Position numbers and translations under genes: made by a program
Source: Norana najaformis
Taxonomy: Eukaryota > Annelida > Clitellata > Crassiclitellata > Hormogastridae
Assembly (NCBI GenBank): GCA_964023275.1
Contig: OZ029913.1
Coordinates: forward strand, 50,661,509-50,725,508
Direction: 5' to 3'
DNA length: 64,000 bases
The notes under the pieces: model-generated
Database searches by the model: none
What the model saw: the letters and a program-made list of their open reading frames with translations, nothing else
Told to the model about the DNA's origin: nothing
Shown: positions 28,750 to 40,857 of the stretch, one piece after another
How the letters are laid out: the number at the start of each line of letters is the position of its first letter
Numbering within the stretch: position 1 is the first letter of the stretch

Positions 28750-31700
28750 AAAGTAGAGAAATTAGTTGCACTTGCAGATTTTCTAAATGTTGCAGAGATA
28801 TTCACAAATCTCCACGACTTCAAGCTTTAACAACCATGCAAATGAAAGTGAATGGCTTTCAACTGAACAAACAAAACCAAAAAACTTATTTTAAACCACA
28901 GCCCAACCGAGCAGAAGGTAACTGTATACAAATCACCTCAAACTATATCAGGTAAATTACCACACATTTTAACAGGTTATCTACCATACTTTAGCAGGTA
29001 ACTGCAACAGATTTGGTTCTACAAATAATATGGTCACAAACTCTGATCAGCAGCAAAAGACGAAGACACAAAGAAACAAACTCCACTACACTAAAAAAAG
29101 CAAAACCAAATGCAAACAGGCTTATTAAAAATAACTATTACTAAAAACAGCTACAGATCTAACTTCTACAAAACAAGGTAGTCCAATATGTTTTCGTTTT
29201 CGGTTTCCACTCAAAATCTGTTCATTTTTTAAATTACACTGACACCACAGCAAACTACAGTTCTACATCAAAATTACCATGGTCGTAAAATAGAATATTT
29301 TAAAAGTGTTACATTGTTTTAGGAACAGACTAATTAATTTCTGCCCTTTCTCTCTTACATGGTATTATTGCACACTAGAAATCATGAAGATAATGCTGGT
29401 TAGAAGCAGCTGCAGAAGTCTGAGCTTGAAAAACTACTTAGGAAAATATAAAGTTAGCAAACACACTGCATTTAAACTTTACAGAAACATGAGCAGACAA
29501 GCAAAATTATTACAGTTTAAAAAAGCTACTTTATTGTGCAACCAACCATGAATTAACAAAGTTTAATTTAAAAAGATAAAGAGGTCACAAATAACCTGAA
29601 GAGTACCATCGTTATAGAAAGAGAACAAACAACCTAAATCAAAATATGTTACTGAAACTGTAATACACAAGCAACTTACTTATGCTTAAAAACAAAAAGA
29701 ATGCTAACCAAAATGCAGTATTACACGTGCTAGAGGCAAATGTATGGTAAAGCTGGAGATTACAAAACACTTCACAGGATCTAACTGCAGTCAAACATCA
29801 AAGCCACAAAAATGAAGAAGAGTAACAAAATTTAGCAGGTTAGCACTCATTCACTCTCCAAATTTGCGCTCTGTCTGTATTTTGCTTGTTCTCTGTGCAA
29901 AAAACTTAACACACTGGATATTATATATGTAATAAAAAAGCCAATTTACCCAAATGTATGTCATACAGGTCCTCGTGAATCTTACGAAGTAAAGGTTAGT
30001 CACGCACACCAGTCACGATTCATCAATTCCAAACCAGACCAAACACTGTCCCTTCAAACCCTTTCAGTCTAATGTAAAATGTTGAATCCCATCTTGAAAC
30101 AAAGATTTATGGCAATACCTACAAATTCTACTACAGGTCAGTAAGAAATTACTTAAATGTAGAAAAATGTCTCCTGTTCGTCACATATTGTCACCACAGG
30201 AGTTTACACCAGCAAGTGCATGCACGCACTCAGAATCTACTCAGATGTACACATTTACCCATAGGAAGTTCAACTCATCCAATAAAAACAGTAAATCGTG
30301 AATGGTGTAAACTGCAAATGCATATTTGAAATAACTTAATTCTAGAATATTAATAGAATATTAAGCCACAAAACACGGCTCTGCTACTTCACTAAATTGC
30401 ACATGTCAAATCTGTAAATGCCTTGTATGCTCCTATGATGGGTTCTCATAAAAGTCACAAAAATAATTATCATGCAAAAATGTGTATTCACAGCTGGTAA
30501 GAACCAAGAAATCACAACCAACTATTCAAAAGCACGAAAGACAAAAGAATTTCATCACAAAACTTATGTATTGCATTATTGTATTGGCAAAATATCACTC
30601 ATGATTACTGATAAAACTGAACTAAATGAAAAGTGAACTCCTTTGAAAGCCAAATCTCAAAGGAACAGCAGTATCCAGGGTCAGATTCTGGAAAGAAGAT
30701 ATCTTGCAGAAATGTCAAACTCATCTCAGAAGAGCCAAGTCAGTGAAGAATGTAGAACAAAACAGCTTTCAACAGCAATCAATAACACACCCACATCTGG
30801 TAGCCTTCTTTTGGCACATCAAATCCAGAAGTTCAAAACAGCTACAAACATGATGATGCTGCTGTCATGCTCGTGCTTTCTAGCACACACAAACAGCACT
30901 TTAAACATTCAACACATAAAGTTATTCTAAAAAATTCTACTTTCTCTACTCAGCTGCTCCGGCTCCTACCTACGACTACTTCAGAAAGTGACAATCAGAT
31001 CAAAGTCTGTGAAGTCAGGACATATCCTAATTCCACTTACACAAACATGGCTGAAATATGTAAACTTTCTGCCTTAGTGACTCCATGCACTCGTGACAAC
31101 AATAGTGAACCAGTAACAACGTCCACTGCATTCCAAATGCAAATAAAACCAATGAAAAAATACACATAACGCACAAGTAAACATGTCAGCTGAAACAGAT
31201 CTGCAATTAATCTGTAAACGAAGGAAGCGTTAAATGAGCAACACTAAAGCACTGCAATTGTGCGATGCCAAAATCGTGGAACGCTTCCACTACTTCCTGG
31301 CACTGCTTGATAAGTTCCACCATTTTACATACGAAACATTTCATTATCACCAATTTCACAGCTTTTCAATCAAATCTCCACAATAGTTAAACAACTGCTC
31401 AATTCATTTTATGCTAAATAATATTTGTTTTCTGCAAGTGTCAGCCAACTGACTCTAACGACTGACATAATGTCCTAAGCCAAAAAAGTTACAAATTTAA
31501 AGTACACCTTATTGGAGCAGTAATAAAACTGTAAATCAGCGTAAAACTGCAACAATTCCTGTCATTGCTCAAATTTATCATAAAACAGTAGATAAGCTTA
31601 ATCACAGCAACCCCACCAAATAACTCTCAATTACACCAAGTAGATATGTACATGCATGGCAAATGCAGTGTATACATGTGGGTAGCTGCTATACGGCACC

Positions 31701-32916
31701 TTTTTTAAAAGAACCTCTCAAAAGCTATGTACTAGGGAGATGTGATCACAGTAGGTCTTTTCTCTGAATATTTTCACTCCCATATCACTATTACTTTTAT
31801 CCAGATTAAAATATAAATTCTATTAATAAAAAAGTTAGTACCAGAAAGCTACATTGTTCATAATTAAAAACCAAAAACCTGAGGTAACAAACTTTACTGC
31901 CCTGACAAATATTTTACTGCCTTGGTAATTACTCAACAAACTACAAGTCTACTAAGTTTTTTCAGCCAATCTTTGATTGCTTTGGTGCTTAGGAAGCAAT
32001 CAAATGGAACCAAAACACATGTTCACATGGCATTTTATTACAGATAAATGGACAAAATTTCTTGATCATGCATTTATGAACAATGTCCATAGTACCAACT
32101 ATTTTCTGATATTTTACTTCTCAAAGCTGCTACAATATTCAAACTAACAAAAGGTCTGTACAATCATTTGATTTTTTCTTGAATTTCTATCTCAAGAACT
32201 AGAAATTCTGTGGTCAAACATCGGCCACTTAGCAATCAGTGCAACCAAGAAAATCTCAGATTCAATCCCAAAACAAAAAATAGTCACATAAGCAGCTTCA
32301 GCCACCTAGAAAGATATTTGTGTTGGTTGAGTCCATAAATACAGGTGTTCCAAAATGCACACCACAAGCAAACTGCATAACAGAAACAAACTGTGAACCT
32401 AGGTCATTTCATATGCAGGAACAGCAGACAAGAAGAATATTTGGTGTCCCAGCACATACTTTTGACAGCCAACCAACAAAAGTAGACCCAGCATGCCTAG
32501 AGGAGTCGGCAGACACTTAACAAACCATACAGTCATTTTTAATACCATCTTTGAATGGACCCCTCAGGAAGTTGAAGTAAAATTTTATGGTAACATTAAT
32601 ACACTATTTTGAGTCTGTCCATAACTTAACCAAACAGGAATTTTTCAAGTGTTGCTTTGGTTATATGTACAGTCACAAGCAAGTAAACACAATTACATCA
32701 AAAGTCAGGATGAAAATGACCTTGCAAAAATGCCAAGCAAGATAAAGTGTAACATAATTCACATATAACAACAATTTATAAAACAGAAGGCTAACAACTT
32801 AAACAAGTTGTCACTGGATGGGAAAAACTAGGGACGCTATTGTTTATACCCAAGCTCACAGCTTCCAGACTTCAAGTTTGGATAACACCGTCTTACACCA
32901 AAACTGGCATCACACT
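28750..32916 (-). other. Gene-free block downstream of the kelch stop; possible 3' UTR
   Basis: Strongly A/C-rich on + and T/G-rich on the transcribed-sense minus strand. No repeats or coding frames recognised. Confidence 0.4.
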
Positions 32917-34560
32917 TCAGCGCCGTTCGATTATCACCTTCTTGGCAACTTTCTCATCATAAAAGTTTATGTTAATCAGAATGCTAGATGTTGACGACAG
33001 TGAAGTCCGACTGGGAGCCTTGATGTAGGTTTCCCACTTATCACATTTTGTGTCGTACCTCCAGATATCATCCTCCGTAGCCTGATGATGTTCACGACCC
33101 AGGGACAGTATTCCATCTTGAAATGCAATGAAATGACCAACAGAACGTCCAGCTAGCGTTGGACTTAGCATAGTCCACTGGTCAGCATCCAGAGAATAGC
33201 GTTCAATTGATATCTGCGTCTGCTGGTGAAACGAGTGTGATCCAATGCCACCCAGGACATAAATGCCGTTGTTCAGAAGTGCCATTTCATGCAGGCGCCG
33301 TGCACAGTTCATTGGTGCCTTGTACGAGTACACGTTTGTTATGGGATCATATACAAGGACATCTGTTGTTACTACTCGACTGGGATCGGTGACACCACCA
33401 CTTATGTAGATCAGACCCTTGGCAAGTACAGCAGCATGTGAGTGTGTTCTCTGTGGAAGAGGACTGAGCACAGACCATGAGTTGCTTCCCACATCATAGC
33501 ATTCGACCAAGTTCAGAATAGTATTACCACGCGACCCCTGAGGAATGTCAACGCATCCTCCGAAGTTGTACAGGCGACGGCCACAGGCCACTAGAGCGGG
33601 ATCAATGCGCGGCTGTCGGCCAGAGGTCAACATCGTAAGTGTCAGGTGGCGGGGATCAAAGCGCAGTAAGCTGCTGATAAGTGTTCCACCGCCACTGTCA
33701 ATCACTCGACAGATGAAGATGAAGTCGTCGATGGTTGCAATGCGACAGTCTCTGCATCCGTTTGTGTCTGAGATCAGCTGGTGGAATCTCGAGTTCTTCT
33801 GATCGTAGGCAGTTATTTCAAACGGTCTCAGCGACGAGCCCTGGTGCACAAGCACAAGGGCGCGATTACTCGATCGGAGGCGAGCAGCTTCGCCAATCCA
33901 TGGATGACCAGCTGCAGACTCTGTGTGGTACTGTAGTCCCACCTGCAGGCAGCTGACCATCGGTGGGCACTTGAGAATCAGAGGGTGCTGTAAAGCTGTC
34001 TGGAGCTGAGACTTTGACATCAGCGCAAAGCGAATGCACTTGATGACCTGGGGAAGAAAATCTATTCGTGTGTCATCGTGATTCAACCATCGCACTACAA
34101 CATCGAGCAACCCAACTTCCGACTTCACCTTCAGACGATCATCTGATAGGTAGGCGATCAACTGCTGCGAAGTTAGTGAGAGAAAAGTGGGGCTGTGACT
34201 GAATTCCTCAAATTCGGCAAGTAATTTTTCTGTGTAGAACTCTTTAACACGATTAAGTGAATAAGTGTCTGTTATCTGGACGAGACTTTCAGCATTGTCA
34301 AACGTTAACAAAGATATGATGTAATCACTGCACAGATCCAGGGCAGTCTGTATCTGAAGATGGTTGGCAGCATTCAGAACATCGATAAGGCAATCTAAAT
34401 CCAAGTTCATCTCTCCGCTGTAGATGAAGTCCACAATCATTTCGAGAGAGGCAGCGCTAATGCCACCAAGGTCAACGCTGTCCTCTTTACTTTCTTTCAT
34501 GTAACCTCGCAGCATCGCACGGAAATACTCGCTTGTAGCAGCCAGCAACACCTTATGAAC
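32917..34560 (-). CDS. Kelch-like gene, second and last coding exon
   Basis: Acceptor ttttag before 34560, 547 codons and a TGA at 32917-32919. Holds the rest of BTB, BACK and the kelch repeats in one uninterrupted exon. Confidence 0.95.
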   Translation of the reverse strand, partial: VHKVLLAATSEYFRAMLRGYMKESKEDSVDLGGISAASLEMIVDFIYSGEMNLDLDCLIDVLNAANHLQIQTALDLCSDYIISLLTFDNAESLVQITDTYSLNRVKEFYTEKLLAEFEEFSHSPTFLSLTSQQLIAYLSDDRLKVKSEVGLLDVVVRWLNHDDTRIDFLPQVIKCIRFALMSKSQLQTALQHPLILKCPPMVSCLQVGLQYHTESAAGHPWIGEAARLRSSNRALVLVHQGSSLRPFEITAYDQKNSRFHQLISDTNGCRDCRIATIDDFIFICRVIDSGGGTLISSLLRFDPRHLTLTMLTSGRQPRIDPALVACGRRLYNFGGCVDIPQGSRGNTILNLVECYDVGSNSWSVLSPLPQRTHSHAAVLAKGLIYISGGVTDPSRVVTTDVLVYDPITNVYSYKAPMNCARRLHEMALLNNGIYVLGGIGSHSFHQQTQISIERYSLDADQWTMLSPTLAGRSVGHFIAFQDGILSLGREHHQATEDDIWRYDTKCDKWETYIKAPSRTSLSSTSSILININFYDEKVAKKVIIERR

Positions 34561-37150
34561 CTAAAACATTCATATGTTGTCCACACTCAGTGCACTGTTA
34601 AAACAACAAACATCACCACCATCATCATTATCGTCATCTCCAATGTCTACATGCTCATCTAAGTAAGTAATAAGTAATCATAGATGTAACTGCATATTTA
34701 TATGGTGCCTCTTCAAGAAAACTGATCAGAGTGCTCCTGATCTGACAGCTCAAGACCACAATCAAAAACAACGGTCTTCAACTGCTGGCTAAATAGAGGC
34801 AGAGAGTGCAGAAGTTCATGTCGCACATTCCATGACAGCCTGTTCTAGGATGAGAAGCCAACTAGTGCGATGCTACCATGTTGCATCGTGGAAGCATGGG
34901 ACAGGAAACAACCAGATCACCAACTTGCAACGTGAAGAGATCTGCAGCCAGGTGCGGACGACACAGAAATTCGTAGGTCCCCAACACAGGAAAGAGCACA
35001 ACTGTCCAGGCATTTAACATCAGCAGAAGGATCTTAAACACAATGCGTCTGCACATGGGCAACCAACTCAAATGCATCTCATCCCATATGTAGCTAGGTA
35101 TATGACCAAACTTTGGAATCTCACCAATCAGCCAAGCTACTGCATTTAAAATGAACTGATGTTGGTTGATGCGAAAACAAGGAGGCCCGCTTACACAGCA
35201 TTATGATAGTCAACCCTAGTGCACTGTAATGCATGCATCAAGGGAGAAGCAACTTTAGCAGACAGCGATTGGCGTAGTGTGGATCTGACGCAGATGATAA
35301 AAGCATGTTTGACACACTGTCTTCACATGCCCACAGAAAGTCAACTCTTGGTCTAGTGTCACACTTATGTCACCACAGAAGTATAAAAAGAGGCAACTGG
35401 AAAGTGAAGCTGCAAGTTATGTAAGTCTATCTGTTGGAGCTGCCAACAGTTACCAAGCCAGATGAGCTGAGTTTTTCCGGGATTAAGCTGGAGGCAGTTG
35501 GCCGACATCCATAAGCAAAGCGCCTCAGATGTCTTGAATATTTTTCAGGAAAGGGTAATACCTCTGCAGCTTGGCTGATAATATATGCTTCAGCATCATC
35601 AGCATATTGGTGAGCAGAGCTAATTCCAGAGAGGGAAGAACATGGCTTAGATCTGCAGTGTAAAGCAGAGGACATAGAACTAAACCCTGTGGCAACTGGG
35701 GACCAGGTCTCACTAGGTTTAATGGGTGGAACCAAAAACTACAGCATGAGAAACAAGCACAACCACTGCAGAGGATGCTCCTCAATCGCAAAAGATGTTT
35801 CTAGGCACTCTATGAGAATCCCATGGTCAACAGTGTCAAAGGCCATACTCCATCAAAAAAGAACAAGCAGAGTTATCTGAACCTGATCAACAGCCCCAAG
35901 AAATCAGCAATAATGCAGGTAAGCACAGAATCCCTCGAACAAAACTTCCTGAAGGCAGATGGTTCCTTGAATAAGAGCAAATTTGTTTCCAGTTAACACA
36001 TCGACTGCACTGACACAATCTTATCAACCTATCTTCAAGTAATAAGATAAGTTGGAGATTGGACAATAACTGGCCATGTCAGCAACATCCAGCCCTTGGC
36101 ATTTGTGTGAAGGCAAAATCTTTCCAACAATTCATTAACAAATTTACTTCTGCAAATATAACTTAATTATGAAATTGAATTTTGCAAACATTCTAAAATT
36201 GTGAGGCACCGTGGCCTATTCAGTAGCAAGCTGGGTCTCTAATCAGATGATTATGAGTTCGAATCTCCTGAGCAGATTCTGTAACAAACGATCTTGGACA
36301 AGTTGTGCGCCCACATTTGTCTCATGCCTCAGATTCAGATTTACACACCTTGCATATGTGAATAGGTGCAATAAATAAATAAATAGAAAATTTAAACAAA
36401 TCAGCATGTTGATCATACCACTTCTGGTGTAGATAACAAAAATGAAAAATCATTGCAAATAAAGATATTTACATATGAATTTTTGCTATTTAAAAATGTT
36501 CACTAACTTACAACTCATTTCTAAAGCCAGCTGCTTAAAGTTTTAAACAGAGGTGCACTATTTTGAGTATTTTCTGCAGTTAAAATATGCTAAATTCTAG
36601 CCACAGAAAAAAGAATTAATAAAACGAATCTAAAAGTCTGAAAAATAATTAAAGTAGACTGTTATTATCACTAATGAAAATCACTCATGTTGATATTTTA
36701 AAAGTGTCTAGTTGCCCTTTGATTGTGCTGTGCACTGGTAAATTTACACAGTGTCTACTACAGAGCAAATTATGCATTGGTGTTCCCGACTTGACAGCCC
36801 TATGGAAGTAAACGAGTCTTGTTAATGAGCTGGAACATTCCTGCTTCCTATAGCCGCTTGAGAGCACAAACAGGACGTAGAAGATCGTTCTAACCAGCAA
36901 AGACAGCTCTAAAAGACAAATCTCTACAACAAATCTCTACAAAAGTAACACCTGCTTTTCTGGAACTTTCCCAATATTGTTGTTTACTTGCCCTGAATGA
37001 CTTTCCATCGGCTGTTATGGTGAAGTCACACAATTCATCACTTTCCTGAAGATGTCGCAGTTTTCCAATGACTTCTTCACCATATGACTTTGACTCCAGT
37101 TTTGTTCCTGACAATAAGCCGTGTCTGGGGTAAGAATTTGATGATGCCAT
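32917..37150 (-). CDS. Kelch-like (BTB-BACK-Kelch) protein, two coding exons, 600 aa
   Basis: Proteins of this family are usually substrate adaptors of Cullin-3 ubiquitin ligases: BTB binds CUL3 and dimerises, BACK orients, the kelch propeller binds substrate. Exon 36992-37150 gives residues 1-53 (LQESDELCDFTITADGKSFR, start of BTB). Exon 32917-34560 gives residues 54-600: VHKVLLAATSEYFRAMLRG finishes the BTB core, the BACK domain follows to about 260, then kelch repeats with double Gly (NFGGC, YISGG, YVLGG) to about 590. Length is usual for the family. Some blades lack the Gly pair (FICRV, ILSLGRE). General resemblance is to the KLHL9/13/26 group, but the orthologue cannot be fixed, so no symbol is given. 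The ATG at 37150 precedes the family's N-terminus by a normal ~37 residues. Confidence 0.95.
34690..36130 (-). mobile_element. L2-type LINE, decayed, minus strand
   Basis: The 3' end motif (atatggtgcctcttcaagaa) is at 34690. Broken minus-strand frames carry LSWLPMCRRIVFKI (the LHWLPV block), then QYADDAEAY near 35590 and PQGLVLCPLLYTADL near 35670. Stops and shifts are many, so it is old. Orientation is the same as the host gene. Confidence 0.8.
36205..36386 (+). mobile_element. tRNA-derived SINE (family A)
   Basis: A-box-like gtggcctattcagtagc at about 36210, B-box-like gagttcgaatctcc at about 36260, then a body with cctcagattcagatttacac and an ATAA tail at 36370-36385. Same family as 8697 and 10386. 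Confidence 0.75.
36992..37150 (-). CDS. Kelch-like gene, first coding exon (GC donor)
   Basis: 53 codons in phase 0. The donor is AGG|gcaagt. The nearby GT alternative (GCAA|gtaaac) would throw exon 2 into an immediate stop, so a GC-AG intron is required. An acceptor ctcag just upstream of 37175 implies that the exon starts there and that a noncoding exon precedes it. Confidence 0.9.
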
Positions 37151-37565
37151 TGTTGCCCCAGGTCAATCTTTATCACTGAGAAAATTAAATATTTATACCC
37201 ATTCATTTCACAAAATTTGGCAGTCTGACTTTAATAACATCTCTTTACAAACACACTTCGTTTTAATTCATCGAGGTAATAGAAACTATTGTTCAGGAGC
37301 ACATAGGAACCTATTCGCAGAATTTAAACACAGGGTTAACTTGGTAAGTATCATAGGAAAATAGTAACTTCCAAAAGTCAAGAGGATGGAACTTTACAGG
37401 AGACCAAATTTAAACATGTCTCAGGTACCCTGTAACATTCTGCATCACAGAATATTATGAGTTGTGCCATACAGGTGTGCTACATTCTACAGAACATATC
37501 CATATGTTTTGTTTAAGAAACAGATGGGGTCTGTTTAGGTAGTTTTAATACATTTACTGTTTTGC

Positions 37566-37615
37566 TTGTCTGTTGGTAACACACTTGGCTGATGATCATT
37601 CGGTTATGGTTAACC
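37566..37615 (+). repeat. SINE family C, partial head
   Basis: tctgttggtaacacacttggctgatgatcat parallels the head of the full copy at 37746. Confidence 0.45.
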
Positions 37616-37745
37616 ATAACACGTTGATTAATTCACATGTCAAGCTTTAAGGACATGTACAACATAGCTGCTTAGAGATTTACATGTGTATAGTCAGCTT
37701 ATGTGACAAATATGATACGTCTGATGGCTGCAGTCATTTTAATAT

Positions 37746-37987
37746 GGTGCAAAACAGTGGTCTATCGATAACACGCTTGGTCATTGATCATGCGACTGCG
37801 GGTTCGACTCTATGTAACACCCTGGGAAAGCAGTATAAATTGGTACCAGCATAAGCCTGGAAGTAAACGGCAAGTCTTGCGATGCACTGGCTCCTTGTCC
37901 AACACCGCCCAACAAATGGATTTATCCATTGCTGACTCAAGCCGAAATGAGCGCCTTCCTTATGTTCCTCATGGGACATGAGGGATT
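37746..37987 (+). mobile_element. tRNA-derived SINE (family C) with 13-bp target duplication
   Basis: The tRNA-like head has A-box-like tggtctatcgataacacgc and B-box-like gcgggttcgactc. The 242-bp body is flanked by the exact 13-base direct repeat GTCATTTTAATAT at 37733-37745 and 37988-38000. A 65-residue frame inside is incidental. Confidence 0.8.
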
Positions 37988-38225
37988 GTCATTTTAATAT
38001 ACTTATCAATGAACGCAACAGCTGTTGTTGGTACTACTTTGACAAATATAACTTCATTGATGAACTAAATGCACTTGGTGATTTTTCATCAATTAAATAA
38101 ACATCAACAAGTGAAAATCCTAGGATCCTTGCTATATCAAGATACCAACACACACTGCTGTTTAATGCTTTAAGAACAGAAGCACCAACTGCTGTAAACT
38201 TTTGACTAAACTTTTAAAATCGAAA

Positions 38226-38439
38226 GACAAGGCTTCTCCAATTAGATTAATATGCATAAATAAATGATCTATCGTGATATAAATAAGCATGTGTCCAAAA
38301 AGGAAGACCTATTGTTTTATTTTTGTACCAGACAAGGATTCTCCAATTACATTAAATAATATGCATAAATAAATGATCTATCGTGATATAAATAAACATG
38401 TGTCCAAAAAGAAAGACCTATTGTTTTATTTTCGAACCA
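38226..38439 (+). repeat. Tandem duplication, two ~107-bp copies
   Basis: Copies 38226-38330 and 38331-38439 differ by a few substitutions and a 4-base insertion. Both hold gcataaataaatgatctatcg and gacctattgttttatttt. Confidence 0.9.
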
Positions 38440-38763
38440 CTGCAGCATTCATTTCTTAATGCCAAATTTCTCCTAACTTAATTTTACGAGATGGTCGTGT
38501 TTTCTGCACTCACATTTATATATGCATCCAACATGGATTCCACGCTTGAATGCAACAGTGAAAAGGTACTCATTTACCAGCATGGTTTTCCCTGTATTTG
38601 CAGTAATTCTCAAGAAATTGCTACTAGTGGTCACCCTACTTGTAAACAACAAGATTAGCAAATAGTGTGAGAGAAATTAGTGCTGCAAGCTACTGGAATG
38701 ATTATCGAATAAATAAGCAATTAATCAGTAAGTAACAGAATAACACAATGCTTGTCAAAATAC

Positions 38764-38845
38764 TTTAAACTGGTATCAATAAAGTAAGAAATTTGGTATC
38801 AACTGGGTATACTTTAACTGGTATCAATAAAGTAAGAAACTGGGT
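38764..38845 (+). repeat. Short tandem duplication (~50 bp unit)
   Basis: actggtatcaataaagtaagaaa occurs twice, about 50 bases apart. Confidence 0.75.
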
Positions 38846-39093
38846 AAGTTTCTGTGATGCATATAAGAATGTCTGAGAAATAGTTCTCACAAAATGCTAG
38901 ACGAACTCTTGCAGATACTTTACAAACAAATTGCGACTTGGGCCAAATTGTCTTCTCAATTTGTGTTTGGCATGCATCTACATGTTCTGCGCATTTTGTC
39001 TGTGTACCTCAACGTTCAAATCTACAAAGTTGTGCTACTCATGTTGTCATGGGAACCACTTACTGATTCATTACTTACTTATTCGATAGTCAT

Positions 39094-39185
39094 TAAGTAA
39101 GTAAGTAAGTAAATAATGCATAAATAATGCAATTGTTAACATGTAATATGTCCACTGACTGAGCAAAGAATTGTAGGAATCTGGT
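39094..39185 (+). repeat. Dispersed repeat copy shared with 18010-18085
   Basis: A (GTAA)n start followed by an ordered match to the earlier copy (attgttaacatgtaatatgtccac). Confidence 0.45.
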
Positions 39186-39549
39186 AACTTGCATGGTTCT
39201 AATTTCTCTTGCAGTCTGGGCTAGCCATATTGTTTATAAGCATGGCGACCGTAAGCAGCCGTTTCATGAGGGTTACCCAATTGCCTAAACCATTGAGGTA
39301 ACACGTGTAATTCTTCCAGAACTTTTCTAAAACACAGCAAACTTTGGTTGTCAACTTTATGCAGGAACGATTTCGAAGCTTTATTTCTAGGGGCGCATTA
39401 AATTAATTAAAAAATTTAGTTGTTAGCATTTCGTTAAGATCCTAGTTCCTTCTTCAAAGGCATTTTCACGCCGCACATCAACAAATGGAAACAATCTGCC
39501 TCAGAAACCCAGTAATAAAGACTGCCTTGTTTTGAAATCTTCAACTTAC

Positions 39550-39900
39550 ATTAGGCATCACGCCGTCGGTCGCACTCTGACCTTCCCTCCGAACTGCCGG
39601 ACAACGAGACAAGGCTTCCGTGGCCACCCCTCAGGGGCGAAAATGCGGAGGCGTCTCTTTCATTCGAAGGAAGGCCCGACCGACCGGCCGACGAACACAC
39701 GCCGCCCGTAAAACACAATGCATCGCCAGCTAATCAAGAAAATTTCTTTAACGACAGCGAATAACCCGACGATACCAATCCTACCTCACATGCGTCTTTG
39801 ACCAGACGTCGAAAATGATCGACTTGTAGCAAATGTTACGCGCAAACTTATCCACACTTTGTGAAAATTGAACACAACACCATCGAGCGACTAGTCGCTA
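39550..39900 (-). promoter_or_regulatory. CpG-rich presumed promoter and noncoding first exon of the kelch-like gene
   Basis: A marked rise in CpG and G+C relative to its surroundings, no long frame on the minus strand, and a strong donor (AAT|gtaagt) at 39550/39549. That donor pairs with the acceptor before 37175. The transcription start is probably between 39800 and 39900. Confidence 0.5.
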
Positions 39901-40244
39901 GACGTCTAGACCAGACATACACGGGGTCACATGAGTGAGGTCACAGGTCGAAGGTCAAAACCTGTCATTTTTAGTAGTCAATATTTTGTAAAAAGAGCGC
40001 TAATTGGTCAGAAAGAAGCTCAAACGTCTAAGCTCCGCCTATTGACCGCCATTTTGAAACTTGGAACGAATGCAAGGTTTCAGTCTTCCAAAGATATCAG
40101 ATCACAGGTAGCGCTGCTCACGCAACTACATAAACACATCGGAGAATAATGACTGACCTACTATGTACGCACGTTTCTGTATGTGATTCCTCCTCTTTCC
40201 CTTCCTCTCTCTCTGCCCCAAACTCTAAACACCATCCACCATAG

Positions 40245-40250
<6 letters not shown>

Positions 40251-40308
<58 letters not shown>
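40251..40308 (+). repeat. (TCTG)n microsatellite
   Basis: About 14 tetranucleotide units. Confidence 0.95.
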
Positions 40309-40741
40309 ACTCTGATCGAACTCAACCTCTTTGCAAACTGACTCTTTAACCTCAATGGATCACCCTCACGCAACTTTTCGCCTAACGCGTCTTTTCACCT
40401 TTTATTATGCTTCTGAAGTCGAAATCACTGCTCTCATGCGGTTCTCTCAAAACATACAATGCGAACTTGACCCATTGCCAAACTATTTACTTAAAGAGTG
40501 GTCAAGCCTTTCTCGTCCATATTAAGGCCTATAACCAACATCATTAACCTGTCTCTGTTGAGCGGCACTTTCTCTGTGCTTTCAAAAACTCGGTCGTTAA
40601 GCTACTTCTAAAAAAGCGTCTCTAGGCAAGCAAATTCTCTCTAACTACCGCCCAATTTCAAATCTCTCATTCTAATAAAACTCTCAGAACGGTTCGTCCT
40701 CTCTCGCCTCACTGGCCTCTAACAGTCTCTTAAATCCTCAT

Positions 40742-40857
40742 CGTAATCGTAATCCCGCGACTTCTACAGCGCCCAGCGAACCGCGTCACGGGAGCCAACT
40801 TATTCACAGGCGCTCAGTCAAAATAAAATCGATAGGCAAAAAGGGTTCAACTTGCTT
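40742..40857. mobile_element. Short insertion inside the L2 RT frame
   Basis: Interrupts the conserved LNPHQSAY...H.TET block between LNPH and AYTKRHFTET. Contains gcgacttctacagcgccc, reminiscent of the short repeats at 17815 and 44265. Edges are approximate. Confidence 0.45.

Larger units (their letters stand above)
34561..36991 (-). other. Kelch-like gene intron (GC-AG), mostly LINE and SINE
   Basis: A 2.43-kb intron occupied by a decayed L2 (34690-36130) and a SINE (36205-36386). Confidence 0.8.
37176..39549 (-). other. Probable 5' UTR intron of the kelch-like gene
   Basis: Runs between the acceptor at 37176-37180 and a donor gtaagt at 39544-39549. Contains SINEs and tandem duplications; no coding sequence. 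Confidence 0.5.

Noticed and set aside
30643-31169. Two overlapping plus-strand frames
   Set aside because: Low-complexity, Ser/Thr/Gln-rich by virtue of the A/C-rich strand; no domain.
36205-36290. tRNA-like sequence with A- and B-box-like motifs
   Set aside because: No cloverleaf can be drawn convincingly and the body continues as a SINE; not a functional tRNA gene. The same holds for 37746 and 54307.
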